From assembly GCA_036898135.1 (NCBI GenBank), contig CM072511.1, positions 34,811,627-34,875,626 on the forward strand: a stretch of 64,000 bases of DNA, read 5' to 3'. A model generated the notes under the pieces. The model was given only the letters and a program-made list of their open reading frames with translations, did no database searches and was not told where the DNA came from. This DNA comes from Oncomelania hupensis. Lineage: Eukaryota > Mollusca > Gastropoda > Littorinimorpha > Pomatiopsidae. The translations under genes were made by a program, and so were the position numbers. Position 1 is the stretch's first letter. Every line of letters begins with the position of its first letter. Positions 47,155 to 61,479 of the stretch are shown here, one piece after another.

Positions 47155-47479
47155 AATCGATTTTAGATAAAGGGCAAAGTTGGGTTACTTTACTCCCCTA
47201 AAGTCCCCCTCCCATCCCCACCCACCACTACCACATCCCCTCCCTAACATATTTACTATATATACATAAGTATTGTTTCTTCTCTTTAAAAGCATATGTT
47301 TATTTAGGCACTCTGGATTCTAGTCCTTGTCAAATTCGCGTCGCGTCGGCAAATAGATTCCGATAAGGTTAACACGATGATATTTTGGAAGCGTTGCTTT
47401 CAAAACGATCACCTATATGGATTTACGCGTATTCTCGGACACAAACACTTTTCCCTGTACACATATTTGCATATGAGAG

Positions 47480-47652
47480 AGAAGAGGGAGACAGAAAAAG
47501 AGGTGGGAAGACAACACTCGAGAATGGACTGGCTTGACACTGAGCGAAGCCATGAGGGTTGCTGAGGACAGAAAAAGATGGGAGTACGCTGGTTAAACGA
47601 CCTTTGAGTTACGGGATAGGATAGGATAGGATAGGATAGGATAGGATAGGAT
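47480..47652 (+). mobile_element. LINE family R, 3'-terminal fragment with GGATA tail
   Basis: GAGGGAGACAGAAAAAGAGG to GAGAATGGACTGGCTTGACA and GAGTTACGGGATAGGATAGG, followed by a tail of about nine GGATA units to 47652. A deletion has removed the CATCTGTGGTGCCCCTACG stretch seen in copies at 24.1 and 38.7 kb. Confidence 0.85.
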
Positions 47653-48338
47653 GATTTTAAAAAAAAATGTGTCTGGTTCCCACACACTTTATGAACTATC
47701 TGCGCTGCGCGTATGGTGTTGCATGAGTGTAGGAGTCCACATGAATTTGTTTTGAAGATACAAATGCTAGCTGTGTGCATTGGACTGACTGTGTCGCTCT
47801 AAAATATCGTGGTCTTTTGTTTTTTTGTACTTTAAATTATAATTATACTGTATTCATTTATCTCATGCTCAGTGTATTGCAAGGCAATGTTTTGATATGT
47901 GTCTTTTGTAACACGTTTGGTGCTCCTACATTAGAAAGAGATGAATCCGATTTTAAATAATCAAACGTATATTATTTTATATTACACTTTAGATAGCCAG
48001 GTTTAAAACAAAACATTATAGACCGAAACAATAAATAATACAGGCAAAATATTCCAACAATATATGGTAACATTGTCGTTGCTTTTTAAAAGGGACATAA
48101 TTCGAAGCTTTGTTTACTTTTGGCGAAGAGAGTTTAGAAAATAATTCGTATTACATAAAACAATATAATAATATATGTATGTATGTATCAGTTTATAGTC
48201 CCCTCTCTTCCCGATAAGGATTTTCAGAGAATATAATAATAACAGGCAATTTATACAGCGCTTTCCAAAATCACAAAGCGCTTTACACAAACAAATGTAA
48301 ACACAACATGTGTGCAATGGTCAATAACATGCAACCAC

Positions 48339-48340
<2 letters not shown>
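47653..48340. other. No recognised feature
   Basis: No supported gene. A degraded L2-like end (CAGCGCTTTCCAAAATCACA) may lie near 48255-48285. Confidence 0.4.
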
Positions 48341-48411
<71 letters not shown>

Positions 48412-49062
48412 AGGATGCTATACGCGCTTTTTCCAAAATCATTCAGGCTCAAAGCGCGGCGATCTATACCAACATACACGCTCACCTGTCTCATCCACCC
48501 TCACACAAACCAAACACATATCCATCACTCAAACAGGTGGTGTAAAGGCAGGGAGATCGCTATTAGAAGGCGGAAAGAAAATCGAATATTTATTTTTGAA
48601 ATTTTTATATTGACTGCGTCCTGTACCATTATTGAAGGGAGGGAGGAAACCGGAGTGCCCGGAGAAAACCCTCGGTGACCTCAATAGTCTCGTACCTAAG
48701 TCACATACGTTCGCCCCTTGCGGGAATCGAACCCGCGACCTTCGGCATAGGAACCCATACACATCCCAACACCAAAAAATAACAAACAACACTCACTCAT
48801 GGCGCCTAAGAAAAGGCCTCTCTATATAGATGCGTCTTCAAGTTCATTTTAAAAGACGCTAGTGAAGGACTGTGAAGGACTGTGACGGACGGACCGAGGT
48901 ACCGAGTTCCAGGTCTGAACGGAGAAGAAACTGAAGGCTCGACCACCGTGTCTCACCCTGTGATATTCTGGTACACGGAACATCCTTTCATCTGCAGACG
49001 AGCGGAGATACCGAGAAGGAACATAGACAGTCAAAAGTTCGGAAAGATAGCTAGGAGCAGTT
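48341..49062 (-). mobile_element. L2-like LINE 3' portion with a SINE E core in its 3' UTR
   Basis: Reading leftward, the C-terminal coding part is 49034-48849 (YLRSSADERMFRVPEYHRVR, FFSVQTWNSVPRSVRHSP). A 3' UTR follows and includes a SINE E-like block (48640-48770). The 3' end is GATTTTGGAAAAAGCGCGTA, then an AAT/ATT tail at 48341-48410. The C-terminal LRSSAD and WNSVP motifs are those of L2/CR1-like ORF2. It is cut at its 5' side by LTR B copy 4 at 49069. Confidence 0.75.
48640..48770 (-). mobile_element. SINE E core with tRNA B box
   Basis: Minus strand: GGTCGCGGGTTCGATTCCCG (B box) followed by CACCGAGGGTTTTCTCCGGG and CACTCCGGTTTCC. It is near-identical to 36255-36350 and related to 19020-19245. 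Confidence 0.72.
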
Positions 49063-49063
49063 C

Positions 49064-49685
49064 CAGAATGTTACGTTTGCGACGCGCACGATAGTACATG
49101 TGAGATGCGCACGATAGATCCGATCGTTTTGTTTTGCAAAGCATGCAATAAAAGAGTGTATTTACCTTTGATTTAATTTTGCCTTGTTGTTAGAGGAGGC
49201 TTGGTATAATGTTAATAATTTTCGTTGGTCGATATTATTGGAGAATTCTCTAGAGTTGCTTGTTTACTATCGATCGAATCTTCGCGATAAATGTAGATAG
49301 CTGAGAAAATTATTGCACTGTAAAGAAAGTTGTATGACGTAAGACAGTGATGACGAAGTTTATTCCGATTGGTTGTAATGTGTCAGGCTGGAACATTCTG
49401 ACGTTATCTGGAGTCTAGAAAAAAAAACTATATAATTGATGCACTGTGTAGAGTTGAAAGTTGTTAAGAGAGTTGAGAGAAGAGAAAAAGTGAAAAGCGA
49501 TTGAGCGATTGTATGCAGTTGCTGATGTACGCTGAATAAAGTTGGAAAACTTCATAGGACGACTCCTGTCTTGTTGCTGAGTGAACAGGTTGCGTGGATA
49601 AACGAATCCGAGTTACACTTATCAGGATTCAAGCATTGGGGCTGAATCAACTACTGATAAAAAAAACAACGAGTGTAACACAGAG
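49064..49685 (+). mobile_element. LTR B, copy 4, solo LTR
   Basis: The LTR at 49069-49680 (612 bp) reads TGTTACGTTTGCGACGCG to CGAGTGTAACA, flanked by CAGAA and CAGAG, a one-mismatch 5-bp duplication. It has GTATGACGTAAGACAG (CRE-like), ACTATATAATTGA as TATA region and GCTGAATAAAGTTGG as poly(A) signal, then GGTTGCGTGGATAAACGAAT. It interrupts the L2-like LINE end. Confidence 0.9.
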
Positions 49686-50195
49686 ATGATGTGGTAGCAA
49701 AAACAATGATAAACTAGGCTTTCGTTGTTCAACATAGCCGCTAAAGTTTTAATTGTCCATTTCTATTCTGATAGGAAGCGATTTCCCCTGTTTAACGGTT
49801 CGCCAACATGGTCTACGATCTCCTAGATGATTTTTTTTGCCCTAGAAAAGTAGCTAGCGGTAGCTATTTATAGGCACAAGAAATACGGAAATTATTGATT
49901 TAAAATAACTGTGTCAGTAGGGCAACATTCAGTGTGAATGTTACACGGATCTGTCGAGAGAGGCATGGTCAAAGTGGGTCATCTATAGCGTTCCATTCCT
50001 GAAATCAAAGATTCCTGTTTATCTATCTCTAGCCTTGCATCACAGGACGAAAGAAGCACACATTTGCATGCAAACGACAAACCTAGGGAAATATCATTAT
50101 TTGCGGACAAATATACGCAGCATCATCACGCCAACTGCATGGTCACAAATAGGTTACACTTATTTCACACACACGCGCGAACAAGCAACTCAAAC
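49686..50195. other. No recognised feature
   Basis: No supported feature. Confidence 0.4.
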
Positions 50196-50234
50196 ACACA
50201 CATACACACACACACACACACACTCACACACATA
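50196..50234. repeat. (CA)n microsatellite
   Basis: Imperfect CA run. Confidence 0.9.
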
Positions 50235-51364
50235 AACATTCACAAACATACTCTACTGTACATGTGATGATAATATAATACCACCCGCAAATAAAAAGAC
50301 ACGGTCTAGATATTGCCAGTGCATGCGTGTTATCATTTTCTTAGCGTAAGAACCTCATCATCCCTGGTGAAAATATCTGGAGCATCTATATAGCAAGGCC
50401 GGGAAATGATAAGAACAATCGCTTAAGTTAAAGGTAAATCAATTAGCAGCACACGGGAGCATGGCAAAATCAATCAGTTCGGCATATACGTGGTTACCGT
50501 TACCTAATTCGATACGATCCACAGTCTATTTCATCAAACCATCCGTGACTGAAGAACATAAAAATGAAAGGGAAGGTTTTCTAATTAACTTTTTTTCGGT
50601 CCAGAGAGAAAGGCGACAGAGATCTCCCTTTTTCAGAGACAGTTTCATGAGTTGGTGGGGTAGGTGGGTGTGTGGGATAGTGGGTGGGTGAGGTTAAAAC
50701 ATTTCACCCTAACCTTTCGGTAGTAGAGAGGAAAGCCGCGGCGTTAGGGCTCCCTCGTAATGAGGGCGGAGTCTAGAAGTACGGAGAGAAACAAACCCCT
50801 TACGCAAGTCCCCTATTTGCATCAATGTCCGGGGACTCTAATTGAATCTAAAAAAAAATTACGACCAAGCCATATCCCTCCCTTCTTCCCCCTCTCCCCC
50901 CCCCTCCCCCCACACACACCCATCTCTCTCCCTTCGCTGATTTACCTTCCAGGATTCTCAGAGAAAAGGTACCTATTCCCATTTAAAGGGTGGACTGAGG
51001 GATTATTATGCGCTGTTTTGTTACTCTGGTTGTTGGTTTGGTGTCGGTGGTCGTCCATCAAACTGGTCTGATAGATGCTTTCTTTTTCCACACAAGTTCA
51101 GAAATCCGATAGCATGCATGCATGCATTTTCTCAATCGAGGTCATACCCAGACTGGTTGCTACTTGCTGGGCAGTTGTAGACTACAGTACTGAGAGAAGT
51201 GGAGGCAGCACAATTACCTCTGGTGAACAGCGAGCGAGAAAGAAGGCTAACACGCCGACAGCGGTTCCAATTTCCTAGCAAACCGATAGCACGACGACTC
51301 TGATATTTTCTGCTAAGGGAAGCGCAAGTACCTACTACTATGTTGGATGAGGGCATACGCAGAG
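50235..51364. other. No recognised feature
   Basis: No domain in the 76-103-codon ORFs; no repeat family recognised. Confidence 0.4.
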
Positions 51365-51500
51365 GTCTAGTCTGTGCACGCACGCATTCTATCACACTGA
51401 CTTTTAAAGATCCTGACGCTCGTGTCCTATATGGGTGAGTTTCCGATACATCAGCACACCCAGCAAGCAAAACCTCCTATCCTGCCCGTCTTGGATGGCG
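51365..51500 (+). mobile_element. Diverged SINE A body fragment
   Basis: GGTCTAGTCTGTGCACG, TTTTAAAGATCCTGACGCTC and CACACCCAGCAAGC match the SINE A body order. Head and tail are absent. Confidence 0.65.
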
Positions 51501-51808
51501 CTGCTCTGCTCTGCTACGCTTTCGCCAAGAATGCCACTGGAATTTCGTCCGCAAGGGCGTTGATTTTTTTTTAAAATATAATTTAAAAAAATACCACGCG
51601 TATCGGTGTCGGCGTTTCAGAAAACAATACATGTTGGCTCATGCTGTTCTTTACTAACCACAACGCTATAACTCTACGTTATTTTTAAGCCCACAAACCC
51701 CTTTTTCACCTACTCCCACCTTCACCCTGAACCCAATATCAAAGTAGGTTTAGAATACATGTATTTAGAATACAAGCCTGAAAGATTTCAATTTTCAAAC
51801 AGCATGAC

Positions 51809-51814
51809 TGCTGC

Positions 51815-51854
<40 letters not shown>

Positions 51855-51857
51855 GGT
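51809..51857. repeat. (TTG)n microsatellite
   Basis: TTG run. Confidence 0.92.
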
Positions 51858-51977
51858 GGTGGTTTTTTTTAAAAGACAGGAATCACAAACATACAGATAC
51901 CGCAATTTATCTTAATAGAAATTTTCTTTCTCTTCTTATATATCTACGTTCTCTCCTTTAGCTTGAAAGCAAAAATA

Positions 51978-54347
<2,370 letters not shown>

Positions 54348-55486
54348 ACGGCAAATATAGAACCACATCAATAAAAAGACAGAGCAAAAATAAGAATACC
54401 TTTGAAATGACTCACTCATCCAACTTTAAATATTTTATTTTTCATCTTCAGAATGCTGTTTTCATCTTCCGATGATACGAGGACAGACAATAGACGCAGC
54501 ATGGACGATTTAATAGTTATAACATCCCTTCTGTGGCTGTAGATGAATACATGTATGCCAGAATTATTTTGTCTGAAAACGTTAGCGCTCTCAGAATTAG
54601 ATTACCAAGAAGATCTGCATCAAATAGACTTCAATATCGAAAACAAGAGGCAGCCCATGCTAAATAATTCTATATCACCGACCATAGCTTCCACAGCAAA
54701 ATATGGAAAATAGCAGCAGCAGCGTTAAAGGAAGGTTGGCTAATGCATGTATAGCTAAAGTAATTGTTCTTATAGTGTACACTTACCAGCTTCAAGGAGA
54801 TTTCTCGTGGTGTTGGCGACAACCATGAACGAACTCATGCCACCCGAAACACCAAGTGTTTTTTTGTGTATTTTGTTGTTGTGTGTATTAAATCACTGTC
54901 AAAGGCCCCCAGGAAATTCAGACACCCGACCGTTTTAACGGTCATTACAGAAAGTCTCCTTCTGTCAGAAGGATCTCCTATCATTTACGAGAATGGAACC
55001 CGGGTTTACTGTACTATACACCAAAGGAGTGCGTTCCTCCCACTGAGCTACACAATACAAAGTATTAACTAGGTTGTCATTCCATTAAATAAAACAAGTA
55101 ATTCCATAAGCACTTTGTGTCTTACTTAGCACTACCAAGGTATTCATTCCTCCATAGCATGGCGAGCACTGAAGATTGGGAGAGCATAGCTAAAAGGTGA
55201 GCACTATCTGGAAAAGCAATTGATCGTGAATTAAATTAGAACGGGTAGTAACACTCTAACCATCTTCACATAGTAAACCGGAGCATCAGAGGCTTCCACA
55301 GCAGCTCCAGCCTATTGTTGTTGGTGGTGTCGATTTCTGGTCCCCGGACACGGAAGCGTATAGGGGAGGTGATGATGACAATCGAAAGTAGATTGCCTAT
55401 TCGGCTCATGAAGACATGTAGATGAAGTCAAGGGAAGCGTTGCCTATCCGGCTGGTATGGATATGTGGACATCTAGTTGAAAAGGC
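54348..55486. other. No firm feature; possible tRNA-like head near 54985-55062 (minus)
   Basis: On the minus strand TGTGTAGCTCAGTGGGAGGA and later CCCGGGTTCCATTCTCG resemble A and B boxes of a tRNA-derived SINE. The rest of a SINE could not be traced. Otherwise nothing was recognised. Confidence 0.35.
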
Positions 55487-56034
55487 CTACCCGCAGAGAG
55501 GAAAGAGGTCGCCGAACCGCTCGGCGTAGGCGTGATGAGATTGGTCCGCGATGCACTGACTCACAAAGAGTGTAGGCGACACGCAGGGATCCACGGCGTT
55601 GCATGCAACTGCAGTCCGGAGGACGCCATCCTCCACAGGAAACCCGGCGGCACCTAATCGTTTCGAAAGAAGTTGAGACAGCCTAGGAGGGGACGGAAGC
55701 AGCAGAGCGACCGGACGTCCATTGCTGACCCGCAACCGCCGCCCCGGTCGAAGGTGTCCCAACGGTAGAAAATGAAGGTTGAAGTTTGTATGGACTATCA
55801 GCTCGGGATCTCCCACAGGTGCAGCCATCTATGTCCAGTTCTCGACCTAGGGGGCATTGGCAAGAGAAAAATGATGATCCAGACAAGAAAGCGCCCCATG
55901 GGACTGACTGCCTCCTCCAGGAACAGGACTGCCACCCCTACTCATCTGACACCTCTCTCTCGAAGTCGACGCACGACCGCCACGACGCGCGCTTCAGACT
56001 TCCCCCTCCTCCAGCCTATATCAAGCTTGTATGA
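55487..56034. other. GC-richer block with overlapping open frames, unassigned
   Basis: GC content rises visibly against its AT-rich flanks. Open frames occur on both strands: 113 codons minus (55487-55828) and 113 and 82 codons plus. None shows a motif I know. The minus frame is Leu/Pro/Arg-rich (RPGRRLRVSNGRPVALLLPS). It could be an old transposon gag/ORF1 piece or chance; I do not assign a function. Confidence 0.25.
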
Positions 56035-56534
56035 TTACATAGTATTCTGCTGTCCCCTATACGCCATGTGTCCGGGGACGTTAATCTACGCTACGCTACA
56101 GTATCCCATCTAGAGAGCTCTGCATTCGTATGAATGTAAGAATGATGAAACAGTCTGGACGTATGTGATCAAAAATATATATCATTTAGCATTCTTGTTG
56201 TTAGTGTATAACAAGGCAGACATAACGTGTAATTATGCTGGCTGGTAGCAGACGACAGGACCGGATGCAAGTTCTATTCTTAAAAAGTTATTACAAGAGA
56301 CCGTTCATTTTATCGTATGCTATGTACAGTTTATTGTGTTGTTAAACTTGTTCCAGAGAAGACGGTTTACCAGACCAGTAAACTGAACCATCTTTGAGCA
56401 GACGACCAGATACAATGTAATGCGCTATTGTTTCATTTGCTAGCGGACTACATTGTAATGCTCTATTGTGTGAGGGCGGTTCCCATTCTTAATGAATATA
56501 ATTATGTATCATGACTGAAGGCCGGGTGATAGAA
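56035..56534. other. No recognised feature
   Basis: No supported feature. Confidence 0.4.
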
Positions 56535-56595
56535 TTACATTACATGGTTATTGCTTTAGGTCCAGCGGACTCTTCCGAGCCAAGTCAGGACCAAG
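56535..56595 (-). mobile_element. Repeat family X, 3' end fragment
   Basis: ACATTACATGGTTATTGCTT followed by TAGGTCCAGCGGACTCTTCC, the minus-strand view of the family X 3' end. Confidence 0.8.
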
Positions 56596-56739
56596 GGTGA
56601 TAGAATAGCGAGAATTAATTCGAAATTTCAACCCATTGTGTGTGTGCCTGTGTCTGAACTCACCAGAACATATCAGAACACAACAAAGCAATCCTGACGA
56701 GCCTGAGCTGAAAAACGATCCCGATTTAAATGAAAGAAA

Positions 56740-57098
56740 TGCATGGATTGATCTGATATAGCGCCATTTACAAGCTTAAAGGACTGCTCAAGGCGCTAGC
56801 TAATGCCAGCCCGCCCAACGCACACTACACCTTGCAACATTGAGTTTACTATTACCACTGAGGGACCCTGCATGCTCTATATGTGTACTTGAATCTGTTA
56901 CTGACCTTTTCCAATGGCATGGTTCTTTAACGTACCACTTTTGGGCGACACGGATGGGGTGAAGCATCGTACACAGAGTCATTGCATAAAGTCGACTCCC
57001 GTGAGGAAGAAATAATTCCCCCTTCACCGACGAGATTCAAACCACAGTTCCTCGCGTGTCAGGCGACCAGTCTTCCTCTGAACCGCTTTACCATCCCA
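56740..57098 (-). mobile_element. tRNA-derived SINE (family F) sharing the SINE A 3' end
   Basis: Minus-strand head GGATGGTAAAGCGGTTCAGA with B-box-like GTGGTTTGAATC. The body has CCATCCGTGTCGCCC and GTGGTACGTTAAAGAACC. The 3' end has CGCCTTGAGCAGTCCTTTAA and GGCGCTATATCAGATCA, which correspond to the 3' domain of SINE A. Confidence 0.65.
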
Positions 57099-57420
57099 AT
57101 TTCACAATGTACAGTACATATAGCAAGCAGTGAAATAGTATCCCAAATTAAACATCCAGACACATTGTATCGATATTTCGAGGCGAAAGGGTTATGCATG
57201 ACAAGAATGGAACTGAGTGCTTAGAGCATGGAACTACCCTGAGCTCGTGCTGTACTCCAGTAGACAATCAGTATGAGTACGTGTGGACAGGCTGTTTTGA
57301 TGCATTCTTGTGTGGCTAAGTGAGGCCGTTTTCGTCTTATAGCCTTTTATCACGTACCAGCCTTTTTCTTCTTTCTTACCCTGCGTAGCCCCTCTTCCCC
57401 CCTCCCCCTCTCACCACCAC

Positions 57421-58775
57421 TGTCATGAACTGGCTAGTTTTAACTCTGCCTATTACTATTCAGCCTTGTGTAGTAATTGTAACAGTAGAGAGTCAGTGTA
57501 TTACACAGCAGCAATTAAGGAACACAGCAGGCCACACACAGCGAGCTAGCCACACACAGCGCAGTGAGTCAGCACTTGAGCTTTGAATCTGACCGTTTTA
57601 ACCAATCAGGAGCAGGCTAAGCGGGTAGAGCAGTTCTGACTGTGTCAGAACCTACACACAGTTTGAATCAGTCGTGTGTGAGACGAGGAAGAGTGAACAT
57701 CTACATAGATAGCTAGAGAAATCTCTTCACTCATAGACCAGGAAGCAGGACTTTAGAATCTTAGAATTCTCTCAAGTCATCACGGGCCTGAACTTGTCAA
57801 ACAGGTAAATGATCACCCTTCTGTTTCATCGTGATATATTTATATTATTGTGGAAATTATGTTTGTGGAATTTGCTATGCATAAATGTGAATTGTTAATC
57901 CGAATTTGCGTGACCATGTGGAAAAGCCAAACACGTGGCGAAACACGACCGGTTGCGCCGCCATGTTGTATCCCGTATGGAACCACTGTTGTTTAACTTA
58001 TATGTATGTTTGCAGACCAGTGGCTGTACCACTGAATGTTTATAATATTATTAATTCTGTATGTGTATAGTTAGCCACGTTTGATATTTATGTATGTATA
58101 GGAATTTAGAGTGAGATTCCAGTGGACCCTGGAAGTAGCAGAATGTTCGTCGCTTATGTATAGAGATGTGGAGCTATCACTGAGGGCTACTTTGGCTTTC
58201 AGTGAGACGCTCTGCACAAACCGATTATTCAGGGTTGTGCAGAATTTCGTCTCTTATATTACAGACGAGCAGGCGAGCTATCCTGTGCGTCCCACTCCAC
58301 AGAAACGACGAGTTGGTTGAGGAGCCTCTACCGCACAAGTCGGACAGAGCTACCCGGAAAAACACCCTGTCAGACCCCACAGCGTGGCAAGGGAACCCAA
58401 CTACACAACGACACAGGTGGACCAGAAGCTACCTCACAGAAGGACTTCGCACGCACCATCTAGCAGTTAAGTGTATTCTCCGAAGGTGCACTTAAACTGA
58501 TCGAAACAGGACCACAGTAGTCCAACTCTTCAGAAACTGTATAACGGACCACAGTAGTCCAAATCTACATGAAATATTATAGCAAGTGCCCGATGAAGAT
58601 AAAACAGCTGCCTAGACTATCAGCGATCGAACTATTAGCAGTGACTGAGACATTTTAAGTTAGATTAGTACTTAGAGAATCTTGTATAGAGTAGAAGAAA
58701 TAAATGTGTGATTTTAACTGTTATCAAGTGGCTGGACTACATATGATTCATAGCCGTGTGAAAGCTAGTGTGACA
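57421..58775 (+). mobile_element. Candidate solo LTR (family C), uncertain
   Basis: Starts TGTCATGAACTGGCTAG and ends GCTAGTGTGACA, giving TG...CA ends with a 5-base inverted match. Inside are an AACCAATCAGG CCAAT-like box near 57600 and AGAAATAAATG (poly(A)-like) near 58695, placed as in an LTR. No flanking duplication is seen (ACCAC before, GTAAC after) and there is no second copy in the window. The ORFs at 58111-58495 show no domain. Confidence 0.3.
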
Positions 58776-59071
58776 GTAACCTTTTACCATTTTTCTATCT
58801 ATTTCTGTACCCCAACCTTAACACAGAACGAGCTAAACAAATAAATTTATTAAAGTAATTCATAGGGTGACTTACTAGCAGTTCCCACCGAATAAACGTG
58901 AGGGTCCATAATTCCATTGTGCAGAGCCCATAAACCCCACGTGACAACCACCACCACACAACTCTCCCCCGCATATCTATGAACTCCTTCATTTCTCTTT
59001 CGCTTACCAAACTCATACCTTACCGCAAATAATGATCACATTACCCCAAACACAACTCATCACCACAAACG

Positions 59072-59340
59072 TGTGTTTTGTTGATATGTTGTGGTGATGT
59101 TTGTATTCTATTTTGTTTTTGAGAGCGGGGGTTTGATAAGTTAGAGTATGGCCTCGGCGTCCCTTGCGTGGGATGCCTTTGTTGTACAGTGACCGGCTGG
59201 GGAGTGCCTTCAGTGTTGCCACTGGGGTTGTTTCGGCGGATTTTTTGTGCGGATCGGGGGTGAGTCCTCTTTCAGCCGGGTTGTGGCTTTGATTTTGTGG
59301 TCCTGAATCGGTTCTCTGCAGTCCGCTGGACCTTGTAAAC
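59072..59340 (+). mobile_element. Repeat family X, 3' half, copy 6
   Basis: GTTTTGTTGATATGTTGTGG, TTTGTATTCTATTTTGTTTT, CGTGGGATGCCTTTGTTGTA, GGTTGTTTCGGCGGATTTTT and CAGTCCGCTGGACCTTGTAA follow the family order. The expected pentamer tail is replaced by AACTAACTAACT. Confidence 0.78.
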
Positions 59341-59635
59341 AATGAATAACTAACTAACTAATCTCTCTCTCTTTCCCTCGCTCCCTGTAAGAGAGCTGAT
59401 TCGAAAGAGAAGTTGGGTCAATAGACATGCATAGCAATAATGGCCCATGAAAGACAAGCAGCAAAAGATACAAAAAGAGTTGGAAGAGGAAATGGGCAGC
59501 CAGAAAGAAAACAAAAAGATTAATGTAATTTGTAAGCAGCGATTGTTACATGAGTCTCCAAACAGAAATATCTTAATTTCAAATGTCACGAAGTATGTTT
59601 TATACGGACAACGAAGTGCGGTTAAACTAATTACC
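59341..59635. other. No recognised feature
   Basis: Short CT run at 59361-59376; nothing else recognised. Confidence 0.4.
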
Positions 59636-60540
59636 AGAATCCCCCGTTGAGGTGCCGGGGGTTTCAGTATAAATAGTATCCACACTTTCTGGAAATTTAG
59701 TGCTTTAAATTCCCACTGTCGCTGTCTTTCTCATTCCTGCTCTGTTCTATCAATCTGCTATAGACTATCGTCTTCTTCGCTAGACCTGTCTCTTACCTTT
59801 TTTCTTGAAAACTCTTCCGGGACAAGACTCCTTGTTTGTGTATGAGGTCTGTTGGATCAGCTTGGGAATATTTATTTAATCGTTCTTATATTGATTTAAT
59901 CGTTCTTATATAGCGCTTTTCCAGCTCAAGAGCTGCTCAAGGCGCTGGCCGATACAGGATCTAACTCAAGCCGCCCGAGACGCCCACCAGCAGCCTTTGG
60001 GCGCATGGTCTGACGCCCGGATAACTGAGCACATTCCTGGGCAGCCAGGGATGAGGGAGAAGGACCTAGGTGCATGCTGGGTGTGTTCTTGTCACCGGCA
60101 CTCACCCGTCTAGGACATGAGCGTCAGGATCTTTAAAGTCCGTTATGATGGAATGTATGCGACACAGACTAGACCTCGGTTTATACTCTCATCCGAAAGA
60201 TGGACGCTTTCTGCCACGTGGTCACTAGGGCTTCCTATGATGTTATTATTTAGCAATGTATGCATTTTATATGTAGGTGTTTTGTTGATAATTTATAATG
60301 ATGTTTGTATTCTATTTTGTTTTTGTAAACGGGGGTTCGATAAGTTGGGGTGAAGCCTCAGCCGTCCCCTGCGTGGGATGTCTTTATTGTAAAGTGACTG
60401 GCTGGTGGAGGGCATTCAGTTTTCCTACTAGGGTTGTTTCAGCAGATCTTTTATGCGGATTGGGGGTTGTCCGGTCCTGATTTGGCTCAGAAGAGTCCGC
60501 TGGACCTTAAGCAACAATTATGTAATGTAATGTAATTACC
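59636..60540 (+). mobile_element. Repeat family X, copy 5, split by a nested SINE A
   Basis: The first part (59636-59868) runs from CCCCCGTTGAGGTGCCGGGG through TTTCAGTATAAATAG and CTTTTTTCTTGAAAACTCTT to TTGGGAATATT. The second part (60196-60540) resumes TGGACGCTTTCTGCCA and ends TCCGCTGGACCTTAAGCAAC plus TGTAA pentamers. Copies 3 and 4 have the two parts joined, so the SINE between them arrived later. Confidence 0.83.
59869..60195 (-). mobile_element. SINE A, copy 4, nested in family X, head missing
   Basis: Minus-strand body and 3' end as in copy 2 (GCTGGCCGATACAGGATCTA, CACTCACCCGTCTAGGACAT). It stops at CTCATCCGAAAGA, before the tRNA-like head, so it is 5'-truncated. The TTTAATCGTTCTTATA segment at its 3' side is duplicated. 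Confidence 0.83.
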
Positions 60541-60773
60541 AGAAAATGCTGAAGCTGAAAGACTTATTATTATAAATTATACAAGATCCATGCTCGGATG
60601 GGACAAGGGTGGCCACGATGATCAGTACCTTCAAAGTTGTTGTTGACACGGGTTGAATTAATTTTTAGAACGCTCGACGCTTGTTTGCGGACCGAGAGCG
60701 ACATAGTTCAAAGTTCAAGATGGTGCTCCAAAGGCCAACGCAAATAAGAAATTAAGCCTATTATAAGTTCAAT

Positions 60774-60824
60774 ATGATGATGATGTTGATGATGATGACG
60801 ATGATGATGATGATGTTGATATAA

Positions 60825-60876
<52 letters not shown>

Positions 60877-60914
60877 TGATGATGATATAAATAATAATAA
60901 TAATAATGATATTT

Positions 60915-60992
<78 letters not shown>
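60774..60992. repeat. (GAT)n(AAT)n, then (TA)n(GA)n compound microsatellites
   Basis: GAT/AAT tract 60774-60909 and TA/GA tract 60912-60992; source of the Leu/Ser-rich minus ORF. Confidence 0.95.
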
Positions 60993-60996
<4 letters not shown>

Positions 60997-61391
60997 CTGA
61001 ATACAGTGAGGAAACCCTAATAAAGTAAGAAGATATTTTGACCCTCGCGGTTCCACCCATTGCACATAGCTGCGATCGAAAGAAAGTATACTCCAGGCAC
61101 ACGCTGCGCAGCAGGCCAAAGTATGTCCCTTGTCCCTTGAAGGGAGGTTAGCGAGGTTAGCAGCCTGCTCAGTTAGTGTCGGTGAAAGACTACAAACGGA
61201 CAAGTAGGTTTCGTCTCCTCTAGGCGACGAATTAGGTCACGCTGTATTTGTTTCTAGGTCAACTGTCTTTTACGAACCGTCTGAGAATTTTTTCGAACCG
61301 TTTATTGACGCCGGATAGTGTCCTCACTTGGTTTCATACAATTTAAGAATCCAAGAAGGCAAATGGGTTTTTGGGACGGTAAAAGCATTTT

Positions 61392-61461
61392 TGTAGAGAA
61401 AAGGGTTAGGGCAAGGGCTAGGGGATATATCTACAACTAACCCTTACCCGAACCCTTGTAG
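61392..61461. repeat. Telomere-like inverted repeat
   Basis: AAGGGTTAGGGCAAGGGCTA on the left pairs imperfectly with CTAACCCTTACCCGAACCCT on the right around a GGGGATATATCTACAA loop. The right arm is itself bounded by CTACAA and TTGTAG. Confidence 0.6.
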
Positions 61462-61479
61462 CAATATTCCGCTCTTTCC

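Noticed and set aside
46972..47201. Poly-Glu and poly-Arg ORFs
   Set aside because: Frames of the GAA microsatellite.
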